Assembly: GCF_027942865.1 (NCBI RefSeq)
Contig: NC_134524.1
Location: forward strand, 8,357,536 to 8,421,535
Source: Odontesthes bonariensis
Taxonomy: Eukaryota > Chordata > Actinopteri > Atheriniformes > Atherinopsidae
DNA: 64,000 nt
Reading direction: 5' to 3'
Positions 37,459 through 48,815 of this stretch are shown here, piece after piece. Both the position numbers and the translations under genes were made by a program. The notes beneath the pieces are model-generated. The model made no database searches, had not been told where the DNA came from, and saw only the letters and a list, made by a program, of their open reading frames with translations. Within the stretch, counting starts at the first letter, position 1; every line of letters begins with the position of its first letter.

Positions 37459-38640
37459 GATACTTTTATACTTTTAAGAGCTGTCAGTGTTTGAATGATA
37501 GCTGAAAACATTCAAGACAAACGTAACTCTTCCTAGGAATGGACGTCCCAGCAATTTCACCCCAAATTGTTGAAGTTCACGACAGAACAAATAGAAATAG
37601 GCTTAGACTTTTTTGGAAAAAAGAACAGAATGAAGACGAAGCATTTGACTGAATTTAAGTACATGCCACCCTGTGCAGAGCATTCAGCATTTTTTATCTG
37701 TTTAATGACCAACTTTAAAGTTACCATATCACATAAAAACAATTAGACATCTGATTTGATTTGATGGGGATTCTGAGGTAGGTTTGCATTTCAGTTTATT
37801 GACAGTGGTTCTGTTCATATTCTCTGTTTATATAACGGTAGCTATTCAGCTACAGTAAAGTGCCAATTTATTTGAAACTGATTGTTTGGTGTTTCACTTT
37901 TACTTTCGGCCTTTTGTTTGTTTACCACAACATGCCACCACACCGAAAGATGTTTTTCTCAAACAGGGTGATCCAGTTAAATGCAAATAGGGCAGAAAAA
38001 CATCTGATCGCAGAAATCCCCTCTGGTTTGTGCAGGTTGTTTCCACAGCTTTCACATTCGCTGCTCAAGTCGTCTGAAACAAGACGAGGTCAAAAGAGAA
38101 GACGTCTTTTCACGAGAGATGGCAGGCAAGTGTGTTTCTGTACGATTTCAGAAGAATGTTTAAGGTTGCACTAAAAGCTGGGACTGATATGTTATTGTAT
38201 TGAACATGATATAAGATATTATGATAACAGTAAAGAATAACCTGGTAGAGTCAACATGTAACACGGGTGTTTTCTGTAAAACACTGTTTTTCTTTAATGA
38301 TTTGGTTTAAAAGTGAAAAATACAGTCCATTAACTTCAGTGTAATGTAATTCTATAGTATTCCTATTTATTTCAAAAGAGGATAGTCCAAAATGTAAGTG
38401 TATACTGTGTACATTTTCTGTGTGTACACTCAGGATTCATTCTCTACACATCTAATATTTATTTTACATATCTTCACTACTTATATGAAATGTATGGGTG
38501 CAGTCTGACCTGCTGCTTTAGCTCCGATCAAATGTAAGTCTTATAAGTAAATTAACAGTTTTAACCAAGAGTCAAAGAGTGTGTAAACATGCCAGTTCAT
38601 TAAAGATGGTATTCAGCATTCAGTTTTAACAATATAATAC
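37459..38640. other. No gene recognised; possible upstream region of the TMEM272-like gene
   Basis: AT-rich. An octamer ATGCAAAT occurs near 37980. A 104-codon frame from 37860 has no family resemblance, and its donor-like end does not match the phase of the next candidate exon. Confidence 0.4.
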
Positions 38641-38700
38641 TAAGACGGCTGTAAATGCTCTTTAGCTCCATCTATTGACCGTCCAGTGACGGTAACCATT

Positions 38701-38758
38701 GGGACCGTTTGGAATTTCCAAGTGAGACCTCCTCCACCGGGACCCCCAAGAGTATCAG
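38701..38758 (+). CDS. Candidate upstream proline-rich exon of the TMEM272-like gene
   Basis: The frame GTVWNFQVRPPPPGPPRVS ends one base into a codon at TCAG|GTCAGT. It joins in phase to an acceptor CTTGCAG at 39283, reading on as VVIMSTVFTVSRFIFG. A proline-rich cytoplasmic leader ahead of the first helix is usual in this family. No in-frame ATG is seen between the upstream stop at 38641 and this point. The true start therefore lies in an earlier exon, or the exon is untranslated and translation begins at 39292. The left boundary is not determined. Confidence 0.45.
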
Positions 38759-38963
38759 GTCAGTATGCATGATTTTATACACTAATTTGCCAATTTGTTA
38801 GTTGAAGTACTTTAACACTCAGAGAAATAGAACCATCCATAAGAGTTCAACCACAGATTGCCAGTGTGAAAGTGCATTTACACTGAAGGCCGCTAGGTGG
38901 CTCCAAATCGCCTCAGTCACGAATAGAAAAAATGCCAACTTCTTTTGTGAAGGAAATAAAACC

Positions 38964-38967
<4 letters not shown>

Positions 38968-39018
<51 letters not shown>

Positions 39019-39028
39019 TATATATATT
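38968..39028. repeat. (TA)n microsatellite
   Basis: About 60 bp of alternating TA with one interruption (TATAGATATA), lying in the candidate intron upstream of the TMEM272-like gene. Confidence 0.97.
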
Positions 39029-39291
39029 CCCACAATTAAGTTTTGTCACTTCTTGTGATCATCCGCTGGTGATTGTTTTCCAGATATTTCCTAAATTATT
39101 CAAATGTTGGGCTTCAACAACAAATGTCCCTCTGGACAAATCTGGTGTTGTCATAAGCTTTTTAGCCTGTTTTTTTGCATTGTTTCGGTGATTGTGTTTA
39201 TTTGCTGGTCTTGTTGAAGCAGTACATCTTAGACTTTTAATGTCAGCACGCCAAAGTGAAACTTCTTCTTCTGAACCTTGCAGTTGTAATC

Positions 39292-39938
39292 ATGTCCACT
39301 GTCTTCACTGTATCTCGGTTCATCTTTGGTGCGTATACTCCTTTCTATGCCTTACGTAATATTTGACTGTTTATGTCTATGAGCAATGCTTTCTGAACCC
39401 CCCAACCCCACCCCCACTTTCTGTCCACAGGGGCTGTGTACTTCAGGGACTGCCCTCAGCAGCCGAACATCCCCATCTATCTGTTAGGAATGGCTATAGG
39501 TCATATCCTACTCATTTCTTTTAAGAATCTACCCTGTGAGAGTGATCCACGGGGGCATAACAGGAATGCCAAAGCGTGTCTGTCATTTCTATTCAGCCTG
39601 TTTGTTCTCATATGGATCTTTCAAGGTAAGGATGGACAATATTATAGAGCCAACGTTATTAAAAGATACTGACTCCTTTGTAGACTTTAACTAAATATTT
39701 TTGCTCCATTTTACGCCTAGGTAACCTGTGGATTTTCTCCATCTATCAGCCAAACTATGACCCCACTGCAGCTGATGGCCTTTACTGCAATAAGACCTTG
39801 TACACGTTTGCTTTCTGGAATGCCATCTTGGAAATATTCGGTCTCGGGGTCACGTTGGCCAAATTTTGCAAAGGAATGTTAGTTTATGTGGTTATGAGTC
39901 CCGTGCCAACAAACACGAACGTTTATGGGCATGTTTGA
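39292..39938 (+). CDS. TMEM272-like four-helix membrane protein
   Basis: Three coding exons join in frame from the ATG at 39292: 39292-39328, 39431-39625 and 39721-39938. They yield a protein of about 149 residues if translation starts here. Features are MSTVFTVSRFIFG, then AVYFRDCPQQPNIPIYLLGM, a helix, a short loop, a second helix pair, and the family signature NLWIFSIYQPNYDP followed by GLYCNKTLYTFAFWNAILE. The tail ends NVYGHV. The DCPxQxxIPIYL and IYQPNY motifs are the hallmarks of the teleost TMEM272-like expansion; function is unknown. It may begin further upstream through the proline-rich exon at 38.7 kb. A polyadenylation signal AATAAA lies at 40595-40600, about 660 bp downstream. 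Same strand as cda, 1.2 kb apart. Confidence 0.85.
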
Positions 39939-40594
39939 GGTGTTGATCGAATGCTTATCCTTTTAAATGTGACTGTAAAATCATGCCGGTAGAATACATG
40001 TTGTATCATAACACAAGCTCTAGATTCTTGATTGATAGAGCTGTAGAGTCTCTGTTTTTCTACCTGTCTTTCCTATTGTCAGTGTAGCCATTTAGTAAAG
40101 CCCATAAAAAGTCCAAACCAAAGAATTTGTTAATACTGGCCAGCTTAGGTTTGCCTTCAGCCAATGTCTTCTGCCCACGACTGAGGGCTTAGTAATGACA
40201 ATAACATTCATTTAAATGAATTAGGTGCTTCTTTTGGGCATTAGGTCAGCTGTGTGTTAACATTAAGGACAGCCTACTCTGTAGAATTAACTCACAGTTA
40301 TCTTATGTGCTCATGTCTTGAAGAAAAAACGTTTACCACGATGCAAAAGACTGACTGACTGAACAGTTTTAGCCATTATTGAATGTCTATGGTGCAGGGA
40401 AACGGCATCAGGCTTTTGATGCACAGATTCTTGATCCATTTATTCATGGCTTAAACTTTATCTCATATATATTCTGATGTTTTTATCTCAGAAAGGAAAT
40501 CTGCAACTGTTTTTCCAGAATTTAGGTCGATTTATCTATTGTTTTTCTTGTTTAATAATCTAATATACTGTTTGAATATTCCTCTACTTGAATG

Positions 40595-40600
40595 AATAAA
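40595..40600 (+). terminator. Candidate polyadenylation signal of the TMEM272-like gene
   Basis: First canonical AATAAA downstream of the stop codon at 39938. Confidence 0.5.
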
Positions 40601-41134
40601 TTACATATATAACATTTCCTTCAAGAATATTGTTCATATTATGAGCTGTTTTTTTCCTGCTTCTCTCACTCATTGTGGTGCCCCTTATTATTCAGTGTAT
40701 TTCTACATTTAAAGAAAACTTTTAAACTTTTAAACTGTGTTGTTTTGGTCATTTATTTGATGTACTTGCTTATTCATTCATTCAAAAGAAAGTTGAAACA
40801 ATTACGACCCCCCAGTCTTAAGTTAATGTGGACTTTGGGGTGTTTCTCAGTCTGTTTTCCCAGCAAACTTTGACAAATGTCTGGCACCATCCGGTCCCAT
40901 CGGCAAAACAGGTGGATCACGCTGCGTCCTCTCAGCCAATCACGTGACGGTAAACAATGCGCGTGCAGCTGTCACCATGAAACGAGCTGAACTCGGGTCT
41001 TGTCAGTCAGCCCTCCACGGACCCGGCGGCCTGTGTAGGAAAGCAAAAAACGAAGAATAAAGTTGTCAAACACAAACAGTGGTCTCACAATCCTGAACAA
41101 GTCCAACAAAAGCAGCGAGCAGCCTTCATCTGCA

Positions 41135-43811
41135 ATGACAGGCAAGTTCACTTCACCTACACACACTCTGACTGGCTTTCGGTGCCTCATTATGACACAT
41201 TATGAACTTAAAATAAGGTTTTAGTAACTCTGGATGCTTTGTGTTGCGCGCAGATCAAGTGAAAGAGCTGGTGTCAAAGTGCCTGCAGGCCCGGGACATG
41301 GCTTACTGCCCTTACAGCCGGTTCCCCGTCGGTGCTGCCATACTGACGGCAGATGGCGCCATAATCACAGGTGATAACCCAGCAGGTGGCTCAAAGCTCA
41401 GGGACAGGTGCAGCTGCTGAAGTTCAGTCATAACCAGAGGAGATACCTCCATTTCTGTTGCTTTCTATTTCAGTTCACCACATTTTAGAGAGCGTATTAC
41501 AGTTGGTAAATTTATCATAATTTGTATAGCCTCAGTACACCATTACAACATGCTGCAGACACAGTAATGCATCGGTATTAATGGTCCAACTAGAAGATTT
41601 ATTAAATAAAACTCACATGAGACCTGCACATCATTCACCACCATGTTCCAGTTCCTAAAGTTAAACTTTTGTGTTATTTTTCCTTTTATTTCTCTCTATA
41701 CTCAGTTGTTATCATGTATATATTGGTGTATGTCATATTTTTTTGTCTTGATTTAGATGATAAACACAATTCATCTGCTCTTGTACTGCTGCAGTGACAT
41801 GTTAATTTTATAGAAAGGATATATGAAATTTATCTTACAACGTGGGCGTATATGGGACAATAAACAGAAATATTTTCAGGAGCACATGTTGGGGGGGGGG
41901 GGGGGGGGGGGGCGGCTGTAGCTTCACTACTTGTATCATCATGCTCCTGTCTCCTGTGCTGTCATTTGAAGTCCTGGATTTCTCCTGGAATCCGATCCTT
42001 TCACCTTCCTCTCCATATCTGAGGCGTGTCTCTTAGAACGGGCCTCGGTTTCTTTTTTAGACTCAGTACAAAACAAACTATTCAGCATAACATTAAACCT
42101 GCTGTCTTTATGTTTTTATAATTTTTCATTAAAACATCATTGATTTTTGAATTTCTTCGGCATTTTGGGGCCTTGAAAAACAACCAGATGTATTTTTCTT
42201 TTGTCTCATATTTATGACGTGTCTGCCACACATTTTAAAGCAACACGAGAGAAGTTGGTGAACCTTAAAACTACGTGCCTCAGACTCGTTTGGAAGTACA
42301 CTGAGCTTTTGTTGTGCACATTTTTGATGTCGTATTTGTGGCCTCTTCAACATGACAAAAAAGTCATGAGTATGTGCTGTATATTTGCAGGGCTCAAACA
42401 AAGATTTGTTTTTATGACAGTGGTTTTACATCTCGTTACTGTAGGGGGCGCCAAAGAGCAAAACAACATGCCAAATTCTTTAGTTTTACTTAAACAGGGC
42501 TGAAGATTAATGTATTAGTTTATACAATCTCCGTTTTTCAGTCAGTTTATAAAAGTCCAAATTGGTACGAAAACCACCGTTAAACTTACTAAATATTTTA
42601 TCTTAGAATTTGTTATTTTCACAACATGATGTCAGAAAAATGTTACTAATTTCATCAACAAAAGACAAAGTTTGGGGGATTAAAACACATGTTTTTAATT
42701 TAATTATTTTTTTAAACTTTCTAACAAACCAAACAGATTGAAAACTGGTATGAAACTGACTGAGTTGTGACAGTTTGAGTTGTTTAACTTATTCCACAGC
42801 CAAATAGTCCAGAGTTCTTGCATATTTTCAGGCTGTAATGTGGAGAACGCCTCGTATGGTCTGACGGTTTGTGCCGAGAGGACGGCCATCCAGAGAGCTG
42901 TGGTGGAAGGACACAGGCACTTCTCTGCCATCGCTGTGACATGGTACGACACTTTGAGCTTTAGACAAAATAAACATTCAAATAATGCCACTTTCGTGCA
43001 TTCATCCTCTCGTTCTTCTCTGTGTAGCGACATCAAGGACCGTTTTGTTGGACCGTGTGGAGCGTGCCGACAGGTTCTGATGGAGGTACGACACGATTTT
43101 TACGATAAGAACATGTCAGTTTGCCATATAAAGCAGGGACACACTCTCTTCCCTCTTGTCATATTGATATTATTACAAGGTGTGGCTTCCTGTGCCCCAG
43201 AAACCACTGTATATTAATGGCCTGTTAAACATTAATACAAATAACCTGAAAGAGTGATTTGTGAAAGCTTCCGTATAGAGAAGTGCTGCTGTTCAGCTGT
43301 AAATTAAAATGTCATTTCTGAAGCAAGTAATACCAGATTTGGCTCAGAAGGAATGAAATATGTGTTTTAGCTGATATAAATCACAATAAACACCACAGAC
43401 CAACTCAACTCCTTGGCTTTTGTGCAAACTGTCTTTGCCCGATAAACTTTTATCTATGCAGAAAAATTTATTTGATATCCACTATCCTATTTTTCTTCTT
43501 CTTTTTTTTAGATTAACTGCTTTAATATAAATTGTACACTTTCGAGTTAAATAAGCAAACCAAAAATATATCAGAGGAGTGTTCTGCAGGGACTTGGGGG
43601 ATTTATTCAGTGATTATATACTGATTTATTCACCATCATAGTACCGCTGTTATTTCCTCACACACACTACCGTTCGTTTCTTTGTCTTTCTCCACAGTTT
43701 GGATCAGACTGGACTGTTTACTTGACCAAACCGGATGGAACCTACAAAGAAACCAGCCTGAGTGAACTGTTGCCTTTAGCCTTTTCCCCTGCGCACCTTG
43801 AACAGAACTGA
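41135..43811 (+). CDS. cda: Cytidine deaminase (pyrimidine salvage)
   Basis: Deaminates cytidine and deoxycytidine to uridine forms in the cytosol, as a zinc-dependent tetramer. Five coding exons join in frame to 135 residues: 41135-41141, 41254-41370, 42832-42943, 43028-43085 and 43698-43811. Human CDA has 146, with a longer N-terminus. Key motifs are AYCPYSRFPVGAA, GCNVENASYG, the active-site CAERTAIQRAV (zinc Cys about 55, catalytic Glu about 57) and PCGACRQVL (zinc Cys about 89 and 92). The C-terminus is KPDGTYKETSLSELLP. The first coding exon contributes only ATGACAG and is followed by GCAAGT, so intron 1 is of the GC-AG type; the other introns are GT-AG. An upstream stop (41036-41038) with no ATG between supports this start. 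A short upstream frame (40977-41060) could affect translation if transcribed. Confidence 0.95.
41891..41912. repeat. Poly-G run, 22 bp
   Basis: Homopolymer within cda intron 2. Confidence 0.95.
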
Positions 43812-44459
43812 TGTAACCTCCACAATATCTTGTGCTAAAAAGGCCTCAAGTGAAAGAACGGCGCAACTTTGTACAGCTCGCACAGCTTATATGCTGCTTT
43901 GTAGACAGTACTGGGGAGTAACTCGTAACGTGTAACTGAGCTACATAATTAATCATCATTTAATTAGTTTTAGAGACTGAGAAAAATGTGTAATTAAGTT
44001 TTTATTAAACAAAATGCTGGTGATTATTTTAAGCTAAAATCTGTTTGTTTTGTTTCTCTGTTCAGGAGAGCTTCCTGTTGGTTTATTTCTGAACAGCGTG
44101 GGTCACAAAAGTGAATCAAACTCAAGGACACATCCACAGCCTGTTGAGAACTTTTCAGCTATAATGCCTTATTAAAATCATTTGTCTTCAATGTAATCAG
44201 AAAGTAATCAAATAGACAAAGTTACATTACTTTAACAAAGTAAACAAAACAGTTAAACTACTTATTTATCAATGCAGTTCCTTGTTATTCTCTCAGAGAC
44301 CTGTTGCATTCCAGAGTTAACTCTCACAACACTGTTTATGACAAACAATGCTGTAAAACCTTCCATTAATAAACAATAGAACTTCATTTTGAACATGTTT
44401 CTTCTTCTTCTCCTCCTCTTTCTTCTTCTTCGTATAATCATGATAATGAAAATAATAAT

Positions 44460-44650
44460 CATGATTATTAGTATCATTATACTACTAATAATGAGTAATT
44501 ATTAGTATTATTATACTAATAATCATGATTAGTATTATTATATTATATTTTATTAGATTATTTCTATCTATATTTTATTATATTATTAGTACTATTATAC
44601 TACTAATAATGAGTAATTATTAGTAGTATTATACTAATAATCATGATTAA
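44460..44650. repeat. AT-rich duplicated palindromic block upstream of fis1
   Basis: A segment with ACTACTAATAATGAGTAATT starts at 44481 and again at 44599 (118-bp spacing), each followed by CTAATAATCATGATTA. In the second copy ATACTACTAATAAT and ATTATTAGTAGTAT form an exact inverted repeat around GAGTA. It ends about 110 bp before the fis1 start codon. Confidence 0.85.
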
Positions 44651-44759
44651 TTATTGCGTTGATACAACAGGCTTTACTGGATAAACCTGACGATGACGTA
44701 AACACTGTTATGTCATGTGATTAAAAGTGGGCGGGTCCCGAACGCTTTTTCCCGGAAAC
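44651..44759 (+). promoter_or_regulatory. fis1: fis1 core promoter and 5' UTR
   Basis: A short stretch between the AT-rich repeat and the start codon. It contains GATGACGTAA (an ATF/CREB-like TGACGTAA site, around 44693-44701), GGGCGGG (a GC box) and CCCGGAAAC just before the ATG (an ETS-like CCGGAA). The pattern fits a TATA-less housekeeping promoter. Motifs were read by eye. Confidence 0.45.
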
Positions 44760-47700
44760 ATGGAGGCTGTTCTCAGTGATGTGGTAGCTCCTGAAGACCT
44801 TTTAGTAAGTTTCTACCTTACTGAACCTCTTTTCTTTTATAAAACAAACGTACAAGCATATGAGCTATTCCCGCGGAGGCTTTTACAGCATCTGTTCTGC
44901 CGATAAACGCTGACACGTCGGCGAAATACATCGTGTGGACTCGTGTATGTTGTCGCGTCACGTCGCAAGCTAATGCTAATGTTCATGTTTATGATTAGAA
45001 TCTGGACATTGTTCTATTATAAATTGACGTAAACAATATTTAACTAATGCCAGCAACAGTTTGGGAGTAATATGTGACTGTACTTGATTAAAGTTACTGG
45101 AATAATTATCGCTTCTGCCCACAGAAGAAGTGTTATATAATACAATGCTATGATTTGGAAAGTCACTGGCGAATCAAAGGGGAAATGATATGCATAAAGG
45201 GCCATTTCACGTTTTTTTGAGCACGCAAGTCATCTTAGATTTAGTCCTGTATAAAAACCAAACTAGTTAGTCTGGTTAAATCTGGACTGAATTATTCTGC
45301 AGAGGATATAGATTCATTAACACCCCGTTTTTGATTAATGAAAATGCAAAAAAGGGACATTTTAATGTATTTAAAAAAAAATGTTAATCATCCTGAACAA
45401 GGTTCTATATTAAAACCACATTAGTCCTCTCCATCTAATCATTTTTTTTTTTGGCATTTTATGTTTCAGCTATTTAGATTAAACGCATTGATGATTTGGG
45501 TACAATAAAGTGAATGTTGCCATTAGAGTTTACCTTATTAAACCACATTTATTCCAGACCTCACTTTCACAGTGAAACTTATTCCTGGATTGTTTAAGTT
45601 GTCCTTGGGGCTCAGTTATTACTTTGTACTTTTACTAACATCCAGTCTTTGGTGATGTACACGCTACAGAAGCAGTAAAATTGTCCATTTTCACAAATCA
45701 CATGAGTGTATTAATGAATCTGTGTCCTCTGTAAAATTCAGTGATTGGTTTAAATAGTGTGAGCCTAGGCCAGGGTGACGTAGATACCATAAAAGCAGTG
45801 AAGTTGTGAATCGGGAGTCGTCTTCAGCGTCATTTTTTTATTTAACTGCCCCCCGTGACACTCCAGAAACTCCTCGTGTTGAACGTGTTTTGTTTTGTTT
45901 TGGCAGAAATTTGAGAAGAAATACAACAGCGAGCTGGTGAAGGGGGCTGTCTCCAAAGAAACAAAGTTCGAATATGCTTGGTGTTTGATCAGGAGTAAAT
46001 ACTCTGGAGATATAAAGAAAGGAATTGCACTCCTGGAGGGTAAGTTAATGCAGTAAATGAGTTCACTTATTTGTGTAGGAAAGGAGAGCAGCTTTTGTTT
46101 CATTAGAAGCAAACTCAGATTCAGAGCTCGTACAATTATAACATTTTTATTGTTTAGCCTAAGAGTTTTAGTTTTATATTACTAGCATGGATACAAGAGA
46201 CCATCTCATCCAGTTTAGTATTATTGTTCTTTGCAGTTAAATCTGTGACATTAAAGTCAACAGATGCTGCTCAGATCCTCTAAACATTAGAAGCTGTGCT
46301 CTCTAAACCACTGTGCAGTTAGGTGGTGATAGTTGAAGTCATTCTCACATTTATCTGGAATTATTTCATTCAGGTTAAATAACTGTGAGCTGTTGATGTT
46401 GCGGTAATTTTGCATGAAGTATTTCCAACTTTAATGGCTTTTTTTATCTTGTAGAACTTGTTCAGAAGGCATCAAAGGACGACTCCCGGGACTTTCTGTT
46501 CTACCTTGCTGTGGCCAACTACAGACTCAAAGTGAGTGATTGTGTTTGATGTTAATGTTGTGAAACCCCCTGAAAACAAATATGCACTTGTAGCAGATTT
46601 GTAGGAGCAGAACAAAGATAAAGACAGACGGGAACATTCCTCGTGTGTGACACAGCTTCTTTTCTAACAGAGGAAACGATTCAAAGTCAAAGTCATGATT
46701 CAGAATGCAGAGCAAAAGATTTCCTTCTCACCCGTTTCTCGTAAAGGGATAGAAAGTGTTTGATCGGTCAGTATTGATCACCTCTGAAAAACTATGGCAG
46801 TGCCTGCTGGCACAGACACAGTCAGAGGCTGTGATCAGGGTCCAAAGATGGCAACCGTGGCCAAATGTTGGGGATTTTTCAGGGTGTTTTTAATCTGTTT
46901 TGGCCGAGACGGTTGTGACCCTCGTGTTTTCTGTGACGTCGGTGCAACAGATCAGATCATCTCACAATGACTCAGCATATCATCTGCTGTTTGCAGAACT
47001 GCAACAGTTAAGTCACTCATGGTATGACAGTACAGAGGAGTTAGCAAACCAGCAACTATGTAATTTTAGTCAAATTTTATTGCTGATAGAAAATATTTAG
47101 CTTGGTAAATTTTATCAGCTTATCTGCTTTTGGCCAAAGCTAATTTAAGACCCAAGCTCAGTCTTTAGCTTTAGGACCCGAGTTACCGTCTAAACTGTGA
47201 CATCTACTGTATCTTTGACCTCCCAGATGGCCTACAACAGAGATAACATCTGTTGCAGGCCACAGGCAGCCAAAGGCCTGCAGGTTATACTCCTGTGACA
47301 GTAAAACAAGAAAAGAAAGACCCCAAAGATGAGACCACCACTCAGAGGAACGACTTCAGACCCGACAGTGCACTTCCTGCAGTAAATGTTTGGAGTCGGG
47401 ATTAGATTGGATGAGAAAGGAAAAAGATTTCTTTTGCATTTTGCTCTGAAAATATTCACTTATCTGATCGATGGGTGTATGTGGCGTTTCTTACTGGCAT
47501 TCTAGTACAGCCGTGTGCCAAGCTCTGCTCTCCCTGACTTTCTTTGGATGATAACCAATCAGGTTTTGATAGTCTGCAGGTCAGGATGGTCTCCTTCTCT
47601 TCTTTACAGTCTATAATGAGATGACTGTAAACTGACTGCAACTAGTGTGCTTTACCAAGTTTTGTTCTACCAACCCCTCGGTGTCCATAAACACAGTTTA

Positions 47701-48221
47701 AATCACGGCGGGGGGGATTTGCTTTTTTTATTTTGCAGGAATACGAGAAAGCCCTGAAGTACATCCGAACTCTCCTGAAGAACGAACCGGGGAACAAGCA
47801 GGCTCTGGAGCTGGAGAAGCTCATCGACAAGGCTTTAAAGAAAGGTACGAGAGCAATCGCTGGATCGGGTATTTTTCTCTTAGAAATGCACTTCCGGGGT
47901 GGTCTTTGTGGGTTGAGCGGGCACCCCATGTCCTCACTGCTGCTGGCCCCAGTTTGAGTCCCGCATCGGACGGCCCTTTGCTGCATGTCATTCCCACTCT
48001 CTCTGCCCCCTGCTTCCTGTCTCTCTGTCCTGTCCATTAAAAGCCCAAAAAAATCATTTAAAAAAAAAAAAAAAGAAAAAGAAATTCACTTCCTGACCTG
48101 TGCCTGTTGTCGTTTAGATGGCTTGGTCGGCATGGCGATTGTCGGAGGAATCGGTCTCGGCGTGGCCGGTTTAGCGGGTCTCATCGGCCTGGCCGTGTCA
48201 AAAGGAGCTGCCAAATCATAA
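44760..48221 (+). CDS. fis1: Mitochondrial fission 1 protein
   Basis: A tail-anchored adaptor of the mitochondrial and peroxisomal outer membrane; the family recruits fission and mitophagy factors. Five exons join in frame to 154 residues (human 152): 44760-44804, 45907-46039, 46455-46531, 47739-47844 and 48118-48221. The N-terminal arm MEAVLSDVVAPEDLL leads into KFEKKYNSELVKG. The TPR-like core has FEYAWCLIRSKY, FYLAVANYRLKEYEKALKYI and LELEKLIDKALKKDG. The last exon encodes the tail anchor VGMAIVGGIGLGVAGLAGLI with the short basic end SKGAAKS. All introns are GT-AG. A SINE sits in the last intron, close to the final acceptor, and a dispersed repeat lies in intron 1. Adjacency to cldn15 matches human chr7q22. 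Confidence 0.97.
45195..45345 (-). repeat. Reverse-oriented member of the dispersed repeat seen at 18.5 kb
   Basis: The reverse complement reads TTAATGAATCTATATCC, then GCAGAATAATTCAGTCCAGA, then ATACAGGACTAAATC and GTGAAATGGCCC. The order and spacing match the 175-bp units at 18546-18835. It lies in fis1 intron 1 and is strongly diverged. Confidence 0.65.
47895..48074 (+). repeat. tRNA-derived SINE with poly-A tail in fis1 intron 4
   Basis: Head GGTCTTTGTGGGTTGAGCGG, then GGCCCCAGTTTGAGTCCCGC (B-box-like), then CCCTTTGCTGCATGTCATTC. A pyrimidine-rich body with CTTCCTGTCTCTCTGTCC follows, then a long A tail. Same family as the fragment at 37.4 kb. The tail ends about 44 bp before the exon 5 acceptor. 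Confidence 0.85.
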
Positions 48222-48288
48222 CCTGGATGTGAGACTTTGCGTCACCATTTTTGCTGGACTTATACACTCACCTGCATAAAACAAATGT

Positions 48289-48294
48289 AATAAA
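48289..48294 (+). terminator. fis1: fis1 proximal polyadenylation signal
   Basis: AATAAA 68 bp after the stop codon. A second AATAAA at 48810-48815 could give a longer 3' UTR. Confidence 0.65.
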
Positions 48295-48815
48295 CTAAGC
48301 TGCTGAAATCTTAAAAGATGTGTAATTTGGGTTTGAAGCCAAATATCTGCTGCAACACACCAAAAGATTTTAATCACGGCAGAGAAGTTGTTTCATACTT
48401 TTAACAGGGTTGAACATCACCATCCATGTGACTTTACTGTCTGTTCTCACGCTAAATCGCTCACCCATTACTTATTTAACTGGAGCTTCAATTTCCATGA
48501 CACTTACAGTTTGTAAAGAAGAAAAAAAAGGTTTGTTCTGTGCTTGTTTTCTTTTTGAGTTGTTCAGGAAAGTGTTGCTGGTGCAGTGTAAAGTGTAGCC
48601 TGTAATATGAAGAGGAGCAGAGTCGCTTATTACGTCGACAGTGTTGCACCGACTTGAAGTCCAGCTGCTGCTGTGGAAGCAGATGTTCACACTTGGGAGA
48701 CTCACAGGGTTGCGATGCACTTCTAGGAAAACTTAATAAAAACTTTTCTTGTGTACAATGCATTCCTAATATTTACCTTTGCTATGTTTAATTGTTTTCC
48801 ATCTTGTTGAATAAA

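Noticed and set aside
37860-38174. 104-codon plus-strand frame with an octamer ATGCAAAT and a GCAAGT at its end
   Set aside because: Considered as first exon of the TMEM272-like gene, but the phase does not match the proline-rich exon and the peptide has no family features.
41135-41181. Alternative GT donor for cda exon 1 at about 41180
   Set aside because: Poor consensus, and it would put exon 2 out of frame; the GC donor restores the known cytidine deaminase N-terminus.
42201-42503. 100-codon plus-strand frame in cda intron 2
   Set aside because: Low-complexity composition, no domain and no splice context; an intronic chance frame.
44262-44477. Minus-strand frame rich in Ile and Arg
   Set aside because: Caused by ATT/CTT simple repeats.
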